Shown: positions 9,707-18,285 of the stretch, in pieces | How the letters are laid out: each line of letters opens with the position of its first letter | Numbering within the stretch: position 1 is the first letter of the stretch | Assembly (NCBI GenBank): GCA_963763955.1 | Contig: CAVXQP010000030.1 | Coordinates: 1 to 64,000, forward strand | From: DASUPK01 sp963763955 | Lineage (GTDB): Bacteria > Actinomycetota > Thermoleophilia > Solirubrobacterales > 70-9 | DNA: 64,000 nt | Direction of reading: 5' to 3' | Position numbers and translations under genes: made by a program | The notes under the pieces: generated by a model | Databases searched by the model: none | What the model was told of the DNA's origin: nothing | The model's input: only the letters and a program-made list of their open reading frames with translations

Positions 9707-12268
9707 ATGCCCCGCCCGCCGGTCGCGCTCACCTTCCTGGCGCTGGCCGTTGCGCTTGCCCCGTGGCCGGGCCAGCAGCAGGCGAGGGCCTTCTCCTACG
9801 ACGTCCCGGTGCAGGCCCGGTCCCCCTGGCCGGAGATGCGGCGGGACAGCCGCAACACTGCTTCGAGCCCGGTCCGGGGGCGTTACCGGGGCGGGCGGCC
9901 CTGGGCGTTTGCGACGAAGCGCGGGATCTTCAGCACGCCGGTGATCGGCGGCGACGACACGATTTACGTCGGGTCGGCCGACCGGAACTTCTATGCGCTG
10001 CGACCCGACGGAACCCTCGCGTGGAGGTTCCGAACAGGCGGGATCATCGACGCGGCCGGCGCGATCGGCCGCTACGAGAAGGCGCTGCGCAGCGCGCCCG
10101 TGACGATCGGGTCGGGCGACGAGCGCCTCTACCGGCTGCGCACGAATCGGCATCTCTCCCGCAAGCGGCGGATCGTCTGGGCCTTCGCGCCGACCCTGCC
10201 GCCCGTTGGGGGACAGCAGGTGAGCTGGTGGGAGGGAAATGTCGCGATCGGGCCGGGAGGCACGATTTACGCCGGCAATACCGGTGGCGCCGCCTATGCC
10301 ATCAACCCGGACGGGACGCTGCGCTGGGCGGCGCCGAGGGGACAGTCGGTTTGGACCACCCCGGCTTTCGGCCAGGGCGCGGAAGCGGGCAACACCTTCT
10401 GGGGGTCCGTGGACCTCTATGCCTTCTCGCTCGATCAGGCCGGGCACTCGCGCTGGCAGACCTTCACCCCCGGCTACGTCACCTCGTCGCCCGCGCTCGG
10501 CTCCGACGGGACGGTCTACGTCGGTTCCTTCGACCACAAGCTCTACGCGCTCGACCCGGACACTGGACAGGTCAGGTGGAGCTTCGCCACCGACGCGCAC
10601 ATCTACAGCTCGCCGGCGCTTGCAGACGGCTCGGACGGCCGCACCCGCGAGATCTACATCGCCTCGGCGGACGGGTCGGTTTACGCGTTGGACCCATCCG
10701 GGCACCTGCTCTGGCGCTATGACACGGGCGACCCGGTGCGCTCATCCCCCGTGCTGGGAAAAAAGCCGCGCGGCGGCGGCCGCATCCTCTACGTGGGCTC
10801 CTCCAACGGAAAGCTCTACGCACTCGATGCGGCGAGCGGCAGGCGCCGATGGTCCTACGACACGACTCCGAGGAATCCGGCGCTCCACGACCGCAACGAT
10901 CTGAACGGCTCGCCGGCGCTGGGCCGACGCGGTCTCTACATCGGAGGAGAGCACGGCCGGGTCTGGTTCGTTCCCTACGACTACTGCCTGCACAACAGCG
11001 ACCCACGCTGCAGCCGCAAGCCCGGTCAGGACTTCGGCAAGAACCTGGATCGGATGTTCTTCGTCACTCCCGGTGGCACTACCGTCGGCACTCGCAAGAG
11101 GCTCGAGATTCCCTCCGGCACGGTGATCGCCACGCGATTGATCGTGCGGAAGGGTGGATTGACCGAGGACGCCGCCCTGCAGCCAGCCGGCCCCCCGGAA
11201 CAGCTGGTGAGCGTCAAGCCGCGCTTCGACTTCGCCACAGAGCTTTCCGGTGACGGCCACTACCTGTTCATTCGCCCATCAGGCCTGCTGCGCCCGCACA
11301 CGCGATACCGGGTTCGCATCCGCGGCGACTGGCGGGTCGGCTCCGCGCCGAGTTCCGACACCGGCACGGTGGACACGACCCTCGGCTTCCGAACCGCCCA
11401 ATCGCGCGGCAAGCTGCCCCTGCGGGTGCGGCGGAAGCGCACCACCGCGTTCTCGATCAGCAGGCTGGCAATCCCGTTGCCGCCTCTCTTGCCGAGTGTG
11501 AACCAGATCGGCTTCGACAGCTACGACATGATTGCGGGGACGATCTCGCGGACGAAGGCGAGACTGCGTCGGGATGGCCGCCTGCTGCTCTGGGTGATCG
11601 GTGCCCGCCGGGATCGTCATGGCGTCCTGCAGCCGGATCCCTCGGGCAACTTCCAGTTCCCCCTCGCGGGCGCCTACCGCCACGACGCGCTTGCCCTGAG
11701 CTCGTCCGGCCTCAGCCTGCAGTTCAGCTTCGGCTCGGTCCCGCTCCGCGTCTTCGACGTCCGCGGACAGATCGCTCCGGATCTGGCCATGCTCCCCGGG
11801 ACCGGCCTGTACTCGGAGACGACCTGCGCCGACGTTCCCAACTACAGCGTCCAGCTGCGCTTCGCCGGTGTCTGCAACGAGCAGGACACGCTCGCCGCCA
11901 GTGGGACGCTCCTCACACGGCCCTACGGCGACCGCGCCTCAACGCGCAAGCCGAGGGGCGTCCGTCTCGCCTCTCTCCAGCTCACCAGGCCGACGGCCGG
12001 GGCGTCCGGTGCCGTCCTGGCGACGATCCGCGTCTCGGGCCGCGCTCGCTACCCGGCGGCTCGCCACGTCGGCTCGATCCTGCTCAGCGGCCCGGATGGT
12101 GAGGTCGTGCCACTCGACTACCGAAGCGAGACGACGACCGGGACGGACCCGCGCGGCAACCTCAGGCAGATCCGGCTCGCGCTGCCGGCCGGCACCCCGC
12201 TTCCGGCCACGGTTCGCGCCTACGTGATCCTCGACGTCTTCCCGCTCGCCTCGCGCGATCTGCCGTAG
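9707..12268 (+). CDS. Secreted PQQ-type beta-propeller repeat protein
   Basis: 853 residues with an N-terminal signal peptide (VALTFLALAVALAPWPG...ARA). Roughly residues 40-430 contain repeated blades of the form (T/I)IYVGSxDxxxYALxPDG followed by W, e.g. TIYVGSADRNFYALRPDG, TVYVGSFDHKLYALDPDTG and ILYVGSSNGKLYALDAASG. These mark a PQQ/BamB-like eight-bladed propeller. The C-terminal half is a beta-rich extracellular region without a recognised family. Such propellers often act as binding scaffolds; dehydrogenase activity is not implied. It starts 12 bases after the UspA gene and ends immediately against the convergent protease gene. Confidence 0.8.
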   Translation: MPRPPVALTFLALAVALAPWPGQQQARAFSYDVPVQARSPWPEMRRDSRNTASSPVRGRYRGGRPWAFATKRGIFSTPVIGGDDTIYVGSADRNFYALRPDGTLAWRFRTGGIIDAAGAIGRYEKALRSAPVTIGSGDERLYRLRTNRHLSRKRRIVWAFAPTLPPVGGQQVSWWEGNVAIGPGGTIYAGNTGGAAYAINPDGTLRWAAPRGQSVWTTPAFGQGAEAGNTFWGSVDLYAFSLDQAGHSRWQTFTPGYVTSSPALGSDGTVYVGSFDHKLYALDPDTGQVRWSFATDAHIYSSPALADGSDGRTREIYIASADGSVYALDPSGHLLWRYDTGDPVRSSPVLGKKPRGGGRILYVGSSNGKLYALDAASGRRRWSYDTTPRNPALHDRNDLNGSPALGRRGLYIGGEHGRVWFVPYDYCLHNSDPRCSRKPGQDFGKNLDRMFFVTPGGTTVGTRKRLEIPSGTVIATRLIVRKGGLTEDAALQPAGPPEQLVSVKPRFDFATELSGDGHYLFIRPSGLLRPHTRYRVRIRGDWRVGSAPSSDTGTVDTTLGFRTAQSRGKLPLRVRRKRTTAFSISRLAIPLPPLLPSVNQIGFDSYDMIAGTISRTKARLRRDGRLLLWVIGARRDRHGVLQPDPSGNFQFPLAGAYRHDALALSSSGLSLQFSFGSVPLRVFDVRGQIAPDLAMLPGTGLYSETTCADVPNYSVQLRFAGVCNEQDTLAASGTLLTRPYGDRASTRKPRGVRLASLQLTRPTAGASGAVLATIRVSGRARYPAARHVGSILLSGPDGEVVPLDYRSETTTGTDPRGNLRQIRLALPAGTPLPATVRAYVILDVFPLASRDLP

Positions 12269-13612
12269 TCAACAGCCAGGCGCTCTCGCTCTCACCGCCG
12301 CCGCGGCGTCGACCAGGCCCGCCCCGAAGAGCCTCGGGTCATAGGGTTGCCCGAGCTGTGAATCGGTGTGGCGGGCGGTGCCCTCGAGCTGGCACGCCAC
12401 GGCCGCGGGCGAGCTGCCGACCACCCTGCTGGCGATCACCATCGCGGCGACGCCGGAGACGTGGGCGGCCGCCATCGAAGTGCCCTCGTAGCCGCCTGGG
12501 TAGCCGAAGTTGGTGAAGCCGGGCCCGGAGAAGGTGAGCTGGAAGATCGGCACGCCACGGGTGAACAGGGAGTCGTCGCTGCCGCACGTGTTGAGCAGCG
12601 GGAAGCCGCCGCCCGGGGCCACCAGGTCGAGGCCGGCGCCCGTCCGGGAGTCGCTCGCCAGGCAGGCGTCCTTGGTGGTCCGGCCGACACCGAGGACGTG
12701 GGGTGCGGCGGCCGGGTAGGCGACGGGTTCGCCGTTCTCATTTCCGGCCGCCCCGACCACCAGCGCGCCCTTCTTGAATGCGTACTTGACGGCGGAGCAG
12801 ATCCCCTTGATCTTCGCGCAGCTGTTGACTCCGAGGGAGAACTCGAAGCTCATGTTGATGACCTGGGCCCTGTGAGAGGCGGCAAAGCGGATCCCCTTGG
12901 CGATGTCGCGGGCGGTGCCGAACCCTTCGGAGTCCAGAACGCGGACGGGCATGATCTTCGCCCGCGGCGCCAGGCCGGTGAGTCCGATCCCGTTGTTGTC
13001 TTTCTCGGCGATCGTCCCCGCGACGTGGGTGCCGTGACCATCCTCATCGAGGGGGACCTTGTCCTTGTCGACGAAGTCGTAACCGGGCACGAACTGGTGG
13101 CGGGAGAAGTCCGGGCTCATGCGGAACTGGGGTTTCTTGGTCATGTACGCGATCCCCGTGTCGAGAACCGCGACGCGCGCCCCCTTACCGCCGGCCGCGC
13201 CGCGCTGCTTGAGGATGTCCCAGGCCTCCGGGGCGTTGAGGCCGCCCCTCTCCTGGTACTGGGCCGCAGGCTCACCGCAGAGCGAGCCGCACGGCAGGAA
13301 GTTCCACTGCGTCCGCTGCCAGCCGCCGGGGATCCCCGCGGGACCGGGGTCGTTCGGGATCCCGGAAGCATGGGCGACGTAGTTGGGCACCGCGTAGTCG
13401 ACCGCGGGATTGGTCTCCAGCGCCTGCTCGGCGGCGGGGAGGCTGGCGCCCTGGGGCAAGTCGAGGACCTGCTCCCGGCCGCCGTCGAAGCGGACGAGCA
13501 GCTGCCCGGGGACGTAGGAGGCGTGGCTTGGCGCATCGGCTGCGGACGCTCCTACGGCGGGGACGAGGGCGGTGACGAGGACAAACGCGGTTGTGGGGAT
13601 CAGCTTTCGCAT
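12269..13612 (-). CDS. Secreted subtilisin-like serine protease (peptidase S8)
   Basis: 447 residues with a signal peptide (ITTAFVLVTALVPAVGASA-like) and an inhibitor-like propeptide. The S8 catalytic triad motifs are in the right order: Asp in VAVLDTGIAYM, His in GHGTHVAGTI, Ser in YEGTSMAAAHVSG. The oxyanion Asn lies in GAAGNENGEPVAYPA. It is predicted to be exported and self-processed. Its stop codon abuts the stop of the convergent propeller gene with no base between. Confidence 0.93.
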   Translation of the reverse strand: MRKLIPTTAFVLVTALVPAVGASAADAPSHASYVPGQLLVRFDGGREQVLDLPQGASLPAAEQALETNPAVDYAVPNYVAHASGIPNDPGPAGIPGGWQRTQWNFLPCGSLCGEPAAQYQERGGLNAPEAWDILKQRGAAGGKGARVAVLDTGIAYMTKKPQFRMSPDFSRHQFVPGYDFVDKDKVPLDEDGHGTHVAGTIAEKDNNGIGLTGLAPRAKIMPVRVLDSEGFGTARDIAKGIRFAASHRAQVINMSFEFSLGVNSCAKIKGICSAVKYAFKKGALVVGAAGNENGEPVAYPAAAPHVLGVGRTTKDACLASDSRTGAGLDLVAPGGGFPLLNTCGSDDSLFTRGVPIFQLTFSGPGFTNFGYPGGYEGTSMAAAHVSGVAAMVIASRVVGSSPAAVACQLEGTARHTDSQLGQPYDPRLFGAGLVDAAAAVRARAPGC

Positions 13613-13688
13613 CGTCCTCGGAACACCGCCTGGCGGGAAAAGTTCCTGGAAGGCGGGGGTCTACTGCCGTCTCCATACTGCCCTAGCG

Positions 13689-14156
13689 ATGATGCCGGCG
13701 GACTTCACAGAGGCCGATCGGCGCCACATGCAAACGGCCCTGCAGCTGGCCGAGCGGGCCGCGACGCACGGTGACGTCCCCATCGGCGCCGTGGTGGCGC
13801 GCGGCGACGACGTTCTGGGGTCGGCTGGAAACGAGCGAGAGCTGCGCGGCGATCCGACCGCCCACGCCGAGGTGCTCGCCCTGCGCCAGGCGTCAGAGCG
13901 GCTGGGTGGCTGGCGACTGCTCGAGACCACCATCTACGTCACGCTCGAGCCCTGCCCGATGTGCGCGGGCGCCATCACCCTGGCGCGGGTCCCGCGACTC
14001 GTCTATGGCACCGCCGACCCGAAGGGCGGCGCCGTGGGAAGCGTGATCGACCTGTTCGCCGAGCCGGTGGTCAACCACCGGCCATCGGTAGAAGGAGGCC
14101 TGCTCGCCGACCGCTCGGCCGTCCTGCTCGAGTCCTTCTTCACTGAGCGGCGCTAG
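13689..14156 (+). CDS. tadA: tRNA-adenosine (A34) deaminase
   Basis: Cytidine/deoxycytidylate-deaminase-fold protein of about 155 residues. Zinc and catalytic motifs are HAEVLAL (His and the proton-shuttling Glu) and PCPMCAGAI (two Cys ligands), the pattern of TadA. TadA converts A34 to inosine in tRNA-Arg(ACG). The start is ATG 13689 or the adjacent ATG 13692; upstream in-frame codons overlap the divergent protease gene and are rejected. A related guanine/nucleoside deaminase is the alternative. Confidence 0.85.
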   Translation: MMPADFTEADRRHMQTALQLAERAATHGDVPIGAVVARGDDVLGSAGNERELRGDPTAHAEVLALRQASERLGGWRLLETTIYVTLEPCPMCAGAITLARVPRLVYGTADPKGGAVGSVIDLFAEPVVNHRPSVEGGLLADRSAVLLESFFTERR

Positions 14157-14198
14157 CTCGCCTCAGGCGCGGGCGGCCTCTTGCGCCGCGGCGGCCGT

Positions 14199-15185
14199 CT
14201 AGCCGGTGAGCCAGCGGACCGCGTTGTCGACCGTCATCGTCCGCTCCTGCTGATCGGTCATGCCGGATTCGCGGAGCTCGGGGAGGACCCTCTCGGGAAC
14301 GATGCGGATAGTCCACTCGTTCGCGGCCCCCGAGGCGATCAGCTGCTCGATCACGTTGGAGGGAAACCAGTCGGTGGTGGCGACCGAGTCGGCCGAGAGG
14401 AAGATGCGATCGGCGTAGCCGCGCTCGAGCAGCGCCTCCGCCGTCGCCTGCCGCTTCTCGTAGGGCAGGAAGATGTCGAGGCCGTAGCGGTCCAGCCCGA
14501 TCCAGACGCCCTTCTCGAGCAGGCCCTCGATGTAGTCGAGGTCGTCGCTGTCGCCGGTGTGGGCCATCTGGATCTTCGAGGCCTCCACGCCCTCCTCGAG
14601 GAAGATCTCGATCTGCCGAGGCCCGGTGTTGCTGGCTGGTCGGGAGTGGGCCATGATCGGCGCTCCCGTCTTGACGCTCGCGCGGGCGGCCGCGCGGTGG
14701 ATCTTCTCGATGTTCTCGTTGACGCCTGGCTCGTCCGCCGCGCACTTGATGAAGGCGGCCCTGATGTCGGTCCCCTGGATTCCCTGCTCGATGTCGGCAA
14801 CGAAGAGCTCGGCGATCTGGTCGGGGTCGCGATTGAGGAAGAACTGGGGGAGATAGTCGTAGGTGTAGATCCCGGTGCAGGGGACGACCTGTAGCCCGGT
14901 CTCCTCGGAGACGCGCCTCATGAAGTTGACGTCGCGTCCCAGGAACATCGCGGTGGGCTCCCCGATCGTCTTGATGCCCAGATCGACGGCGGCCTTCGCC
15001 TCTCGCACGGCGATGTCGTAGTCCTCGCCCGGCGCGACTTCATGTGGAGGTTCCTCCTTGGCGGCGCCGGCCTGCGGCCACTGGTTGTGGACCGCCTCGT
15101 CGGCGTTGCGCAGGTGCTCGTGGATCAGGGTCGTGCCGAGCTCCTCCGCCTCGATCGGCCCGGTCACCGTCTGTACCTGCGCCAT
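14199..15185 (-). CDS. Phosphotriesterase-family metal-dependent hydrolase
   Basis: 328-residue amidohydrolase-superfamily protein. Near the N-terminus GTTLIHEHL supplies the HxH metal ligands. AAFIKCAADEPG carries the bridging-lysine region typical of the PTE family, then PIMAHS and IQMAHTGDSDD give the two further His ligands, and FLSADS gives the final Asp. Members include phosphotriesterase-like lactonases and bacterial PTE homologues; native substrates are commonly lactones, but none can be assigned here. The ATG at 15185 lies about 35 bases from the tRNA-Ser gene. Confidence 0.88.
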   Translation of the reverse strand: MAQVQTVTGPIEAEELGTTLIHEHLRNADEAVHNQWPQAGAAKEEPPHEVAPGEDYDIAVREAKAAVDLGIKTIGEPTAMFLGRDVNFMRRVSEETGLQVVPCTGIYTYDYLPQFFLNRDPDQIAELFVADIEQGIQGTDIRAAFIKCAADEPGVNENIEKIHRAAARASVKTGAPIMAHSRPASNTGPRQIEIFLEEGVEASKIQMAHTGDSDDLDYIEGLLEKGVWIGLDRYGLDIFLPYEKRQATAEALLERGYADRIFLSADSVATTDWFPSNVIEQLIASGAANEWTIRIVPERVLPELRESGMTDQQERTMTVDNAVRWLTG

Positions 15186-15220
15186 GGAGGGCGAAGCCTA
15201 TGGCACGTCCTTACACGGAG

Positions 15221-15309
15221 CGGAGAGGGTGGGATTCGAACCCACGAGGCGGTTTAACCCGCCCACTCGCTTTCCAAGCGAGCTCCTTAAGCCACTCGGA
15301 CACCTCTCC
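15221..15309 (-). tRNA. tRNA-Ser(GGA)
   Basis: Class II tRNA of 89 nt with a long variable arm. The acceptor stem GGAGAGG pairs with CCTCTCC. The T arm contains GGTTCGAATCC, seen on this strand as its complement at about 15230-15242. The anticodon loop is TTGGAAA with anticodon GGA at 15273-15275. The 3' CCA is not encoded. Confidence 0.97.
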
Positions 15310-15357
15310 GGGTGCAGAGGAGTCTAAAAGGGAGCAGACGGTCAATAAGATCGCGCC

Positions 15358-15822
15358 ATGGCATGGAACGTGTACCTCGCCGGCGAGATTCACTCGGACT
15401 GGCGCGAGCGGATCGCGGAGGGTGCCAAGCAGGCGGGACTCGACGTCGGCTTCACGTCGCCGGTCACCGACCATGACGCCTCCGACAACGTCGGCGTCGC
15501 GATCCTCGGCGGGGAGTCCGACGGCTTCTGGAAGGACCACAAGGGTGCCGGAGTGAACGCGATCCGCACCCAGACGCTGATCAGGCAGGCCGACGTGGTT
15601 GTGGTGCGCTTCGGTGACCGCTACAAGCAGTGGAACGCCGCCTTTGACGCGGGATTCGCGGCCGCACTCGGCAAGCCCATCATCACCGTGCACGACCCGG
15701 ACACGACCCACGCTCTGAAGGAGATCGACCGTGCCGCGATGGCCACATCCGAGACGCCGGAGCAGGTGGTCGACGTCCTGCGCTACGTGCTCGAGGGAAG
15801 GCTGCCCTCGGGCTCGGCCTGA
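15358..15822 (+). CDS. YtoQ family protein
   Basis: 154-residue protein matching the YtoQ family from its beginning (WNVYLAGEIHSDWRERI) through GLDVGFTSPVTDHDASD and YKQWNAAFDAGFAAALGKPIIT. The fold resembles nucleoside 2-deoxyribosyltransferases, but the biochemical role of YtoQ is not established. ATG at 15358 is the only sensible start, between two tRNA-Ser genes. Confidence 0.85.
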   Translation: MAWNVYLAGEIHSDWRERIAEGAKQAGLDVGFTSPVTDHDASDNVGVAILGGESDGFWKDHKGAGVNAIRTQTLIRQADVVVVRFGDRYKQWNAAFDAGFAAALGKPIITVHDPDTTHALKEIDRAAMATSETPEQVVDVLRYVLEGRLPSGSA

Positions 15823-15862
15823 CGGGCCGCAGCTCCCGACGGGCTAGCCTAATCTCCGCCCC

Positions 15863-15951
15863 GGAGGGGTGCCGGAGTGGTTGAACGGGGCGGTCTCGAA
15901 AACCGTTAGGGGCCTTCGGGTCCCTCGTGGGTTCGAATCCCACCCCCTCCG
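15863..15951 (+). tRNA. tRNA-Ser(CGA)
   Basis: Class II tRNA of 89 nt. The acceptor GGAGGGG pairs with CCCCTCC, with discriminator G at 15951. The D arm, long variable arm (about GGGGCCTTCGGGTCCC) and T loop GTTCGAATC are all visible. The anticodon loop CTCGAAA gives CGA at 15897-15899. CCA is not encoded. Confidence 0.97.
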
Positions 15952-15975
15952 CTTCAGAGCTCGATTCGGCTTTCG

Positions 15976-16113
15976 TTGAGTTCGCGTGAGATCGCCCGCG
16001 CGGCCGACCTTCCTCACCGCGAGAAGTACCTTCGCCTGGTCACCCGCTTCCTGCGCGGCTATCTCCAGCTGCACGAGAAGCTGGTCGAGGAGGTCGAGGC
16101 CGAGCTTCGTTGA
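15976..16113 (+). CDS. Possible 45-residue helical protein or gene remnant
   Basis: A TTG-initiated frame just after tRNA-Ser reads as a charged amphipathic helix (REKYLRLVTRFLRGYLQLHE then KLVEEVEAELR) ending in TGA at 16113. Residue composition and third-position GC look protein-like. On the opposite strand over 16040-16113 the glycosyltransferase tail is a low-complexity Arg/Pro run. It could be a small gene, the 3' remnant of a longer one, or chance. Confidence 0.25.
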   Translation: MSSREIARAADLPHREKYLRLVTRFLRGYLQLHEKLVEEVEAELR

Positions 16114-17215
16114 CAAGGGCACCGCGCAGAAGCCGGTCCAGCTCTCGGGCCGCCACTCTGGGCGCGAAATGACGCTCGACCCCCGCGCGACCCTCTTGGG
16201 CGAGGCGCTCGCGCTCGGCGGGGTCCGAGCGCAGGTCGGAGATCGCCCGGGCCAGGGACTCGTCGTCCCCCTCGGGGAAGACGAGCCCGCCGCGAGTGGA
16301 CTCGATCACCCAGGGGATCTCACCGGAGGAGGAGCCGATCACGGGAGTGCCGCAGAGCAGGGCCTCGCAGAGCACCTTGCCGAACTGCTCGGCCCAGGTC
16401 GCCGTCGTCCGAGAAGGCAGAGCGAGCAGATCCATGCGGGCGTAGAGCGGGGGCATCGCGCCGCTCCGAACCCCCGTGTGAAGCTCGAGCACGCCATCTC
16501 CGAGGTCCGTGGCCTCGATCTCCCTCCGCAGCGGGCCGTCCCCCACGACGAGGAGGCGGAACCGGAAGTCCAGCCGGCGAGCGGCGGCCAGCAGGTCGCG
16601 GATCCCCTTCGCCTCGGTCAGGCGTCCGGCGAAGCCGATCGTGAAGAGCTCGTCGTCCGACCGAATTCGCTCGGGAGGCTCCCACTCCGGGATCGTGTGG
16701 GGCACGATGCCGATCTCCGCACGGGCGCCCCAACGTCGGAGCATCTGCTCGCCGCCCGGTGAGCGGGCCGCGAAGAAGTCGATGCGCGGCATCGACCAGT
16801 CCCGGATCAGGCGAGCCGGCCACGGCAGGCGCCGGTCCAGGTTCTCGTCGCCCTGCACGCCCCAGGGGATCCGGAGGCGCTCCGCCGCCAGGCCCCACTG
16901 CAGAGTGGGCACGGAGAACGGCTCCAGCTCGACGAACATCGCGTCGGGGCGCCAGCGGCGGATCCAACCCGCCGGCCGCGTCACGTAGAAATGCCGCTGC
17001 ACCTGGCCCGGCAAGGCTACGCGTAGGCGCGCGAACGTGCCGACGATTCCCTCCAGCGGCTGGGGCGTGAAGCCCTCCGGGCTGTATTCATCGCGCCATC
17101 GATTGGGGACCACGTAGTTCACGTCCCAACCCAACTCGGCAAGCCGCAGGTACACCAGCTGGTTGTGGGGCACCACGTTCGGCATGCTCACGACTACGAC
17201 CCTGCGCCCGGTCAT
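16040..17215 (-). CDS. GT4 family glycosyltransferase
   Basis: 391-residue GT-B glycosyltransferase. The N-terminal domain begins VVVVSMPNVVPHNQLVYLRL. The C-terminal domain shows TIGFAGRLTEAKGIRDLL, LLVVGDGPLRREIE, and the GT4 signature EQFGKVLCEALLCGTPVIGS (E-x7-E type). It likely transfers a sugar from a nucleotide donor to a lipid-linked glycan at the cytoplasmic membrane. It lies 9 bases downstream of the methyltransferase gene on the same strand, so they probably form an operon. The Arg/Pro-rich last ~20 residues look non-conserved. A relic of the same 5' end occurs near 18.2 kb. Confidence 0.85.
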   Translation of the reverse strand: MTGRRVVVVSMPNVVPHNQLVYLRLAELGWDVNYVVPNRWRDEYSPEGFTPQPLEGIVGTFARLRVALPGQVQRHFYVTRPAGWIRRWRPDAMFVELEPFSVPTLQWGLAAERLRIPWGVQGDENLDRRLPWPARLIRDWSMPRIDFFAARSPGGEQMLRRWGARAEIGIVPHTIPEWEPPERIRSDDELFTIGFAGRLTEAKGIRDLLAAARRLDFRFRLLVVGDGPLRREIEATDLGDGVLELHTGVRSGAMPPLYARMDLLALPSRTTATWAEQFGKVLCEALLCGTPVIGSSSGEIPWVIESTRGGLVFPEGDDESLARAISDLRSDPAERERLAQEGRAGVERHFAPRVAARELDRLLRGALVNEARPRPPRPASRAAGDSRAGSG

Positions 17216-17224
17216 GGAGGGAAC

Positions 17225-18109
17225 TCAGTCTTGTCTCGTGCTCGAACCGCTGGAAACGGTGTCAGCGCTGGTCGCGACCTGGAGCACGCCCATGCGGCCG
17301 TCCCGCCCGATCTCGCGCAGCGTTCCAGCGGACGTGGCGGCCTCGAAGGCGTCGACAACGTCGTCCCACGGCCCCACCTCGACGTCGTCGACGACGAGCA
17401 GTCCTCCGGTTCTGAGACACCGCGCGAGCCAGCCGAGCTCCCGTGACAGGTAGGCGCCCTCATGGTTCCCATCCACGACCGCGAGATCGAAGGGACCGAT
17501 ATCCGCCGTATCGAGCGAACGTAAGACGTCCTCACAGGCGCGTTCTGCCAGCACTGTCTCGGTGGCGTGCTCTGCGGGCGTGTCCCCGAGATTCTGTTCG
17601 AGCGAGTAGCCCGGGATGATGATGCTGTTGGACAGCAGGCCGAACTGGCCGAGAAGCGCAATGGCGTGTCGCTGCGGGTGAACGATGCCGCGATGCGGGC
17701 TGTCGGGATCGATCGAGACGACGATCGAATCCGGATGGTGCTCGATCATCAAGGCCGTATAGAAGCCGAGTGAGACGCCAACGAAGTTGCCGACGTGCAG
17801 CGCAAGCAGCGGCCGCTCGCGATCCAGCCGGCTCCGGAGCAGTTCCGCCGACCATTGCAGCGAGGGTTCAGGGACGCTGCCCCATCGCACCTCGTCCTCC
17901 GGGAGCCCGCGCGCCACGAGAAACTCGATCGCCTTGGGCACCGTGAACTCGCTCGAGCGAGCGGCGGGTGACCCAGTCGCCTCGTGCAGCAGCCTGTGCC
18001 GCTCGCGCTGAACCCGTCGGCTGTGCCGCCGCACGATCCCATGCGGTAACAGTGGGACCAGGTAGCGGTTGATCCTTTGGCGTGCCGTAAGCCGCTCGCT
18101 CCGCGCCAT
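17225..18109 (-). CDS. SAM-dependent methyltransferase (Methyltransf_24-like)
   Basis: About 294 residues from ATG 18109 (starting MARSERLTARQRINRYL). Longer in-frame starts would run through a relic of another gene and are rejected. The core shows LLALHVGNFVGVSLGF at the SAM loop, SIVVSIDPDSPHRG, then FDLAVVDGNHEGAYLSRELG and GGLLVVDDVEVGPWDDV. That is the pattern of cluster-type class I methyltransferases acting on sugars in polysaccharide loci. It is probably co-transcribed with the downstream GT4 gene. Confidence 0.78.
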   Translation of the reverse strand: MARSERLTARQRINRYLVPLLPHGIVRRHSRRVQRERHRLLHEATGSPAARSSEFTVPKAIEFLVARGLPEDEVRWGSVPEPSLQWSAELLRSRLDRERPLLALHVGNFVGVSLGFYTALMIEHHPDSIVVSIDPDSPHRGIVHPQRHAIALLGQFGLLSNSIIIPGYSLEQNLGDTPAEHATETVLAERACEDVLRSLDTADIGPFDLAVVDGNHEGAYLSRELGWLARCLRTGGLLVVDDVEVGPWDDVVDAFEAATSAGTLREIGRDGRMGVLQVATSADTVSSGSSTRQD

Positions 18110-18123
18110 CCGTCCTGACTTTA

Positions 18124-18250
18124 TTCGACGGCGTTGTCCCTTCCGGAGCGGTGGTGCTGGTTGTGCGGCACCACGTTCGGCAGGCAAACGACGACGACGG
18201 TGTGGCCTACATGGAAGGAACCTAGTCTTATCCAATGCACGAACGGCTGG
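18124..18250 (-). pseudogene. Relic of a methyltransferase tail plus glycosyltransferase head
   Basis: Read on the minus strand, 18124-18213 encodes TVVVVCLPNVVPHNQ and then a stop. This matches the first codons of the intact GT4 gene (RVVVVSMPNVVPHNQ at 17215). Similarity continues upstream through the intergenic junction into the last codons of the methyltransferase (compare 17159-17250 with 18157-18250). The copy has no start codon, a one-base offset, and stops after about 20 codons. It looks like the leftover of a second methyltransferase-GT4 tandem unit. Confidence 0.7.
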
Positions 18251-18285
18251 ACGCCCCGACTCCTCAGAACGACCACGTAGCGGAC

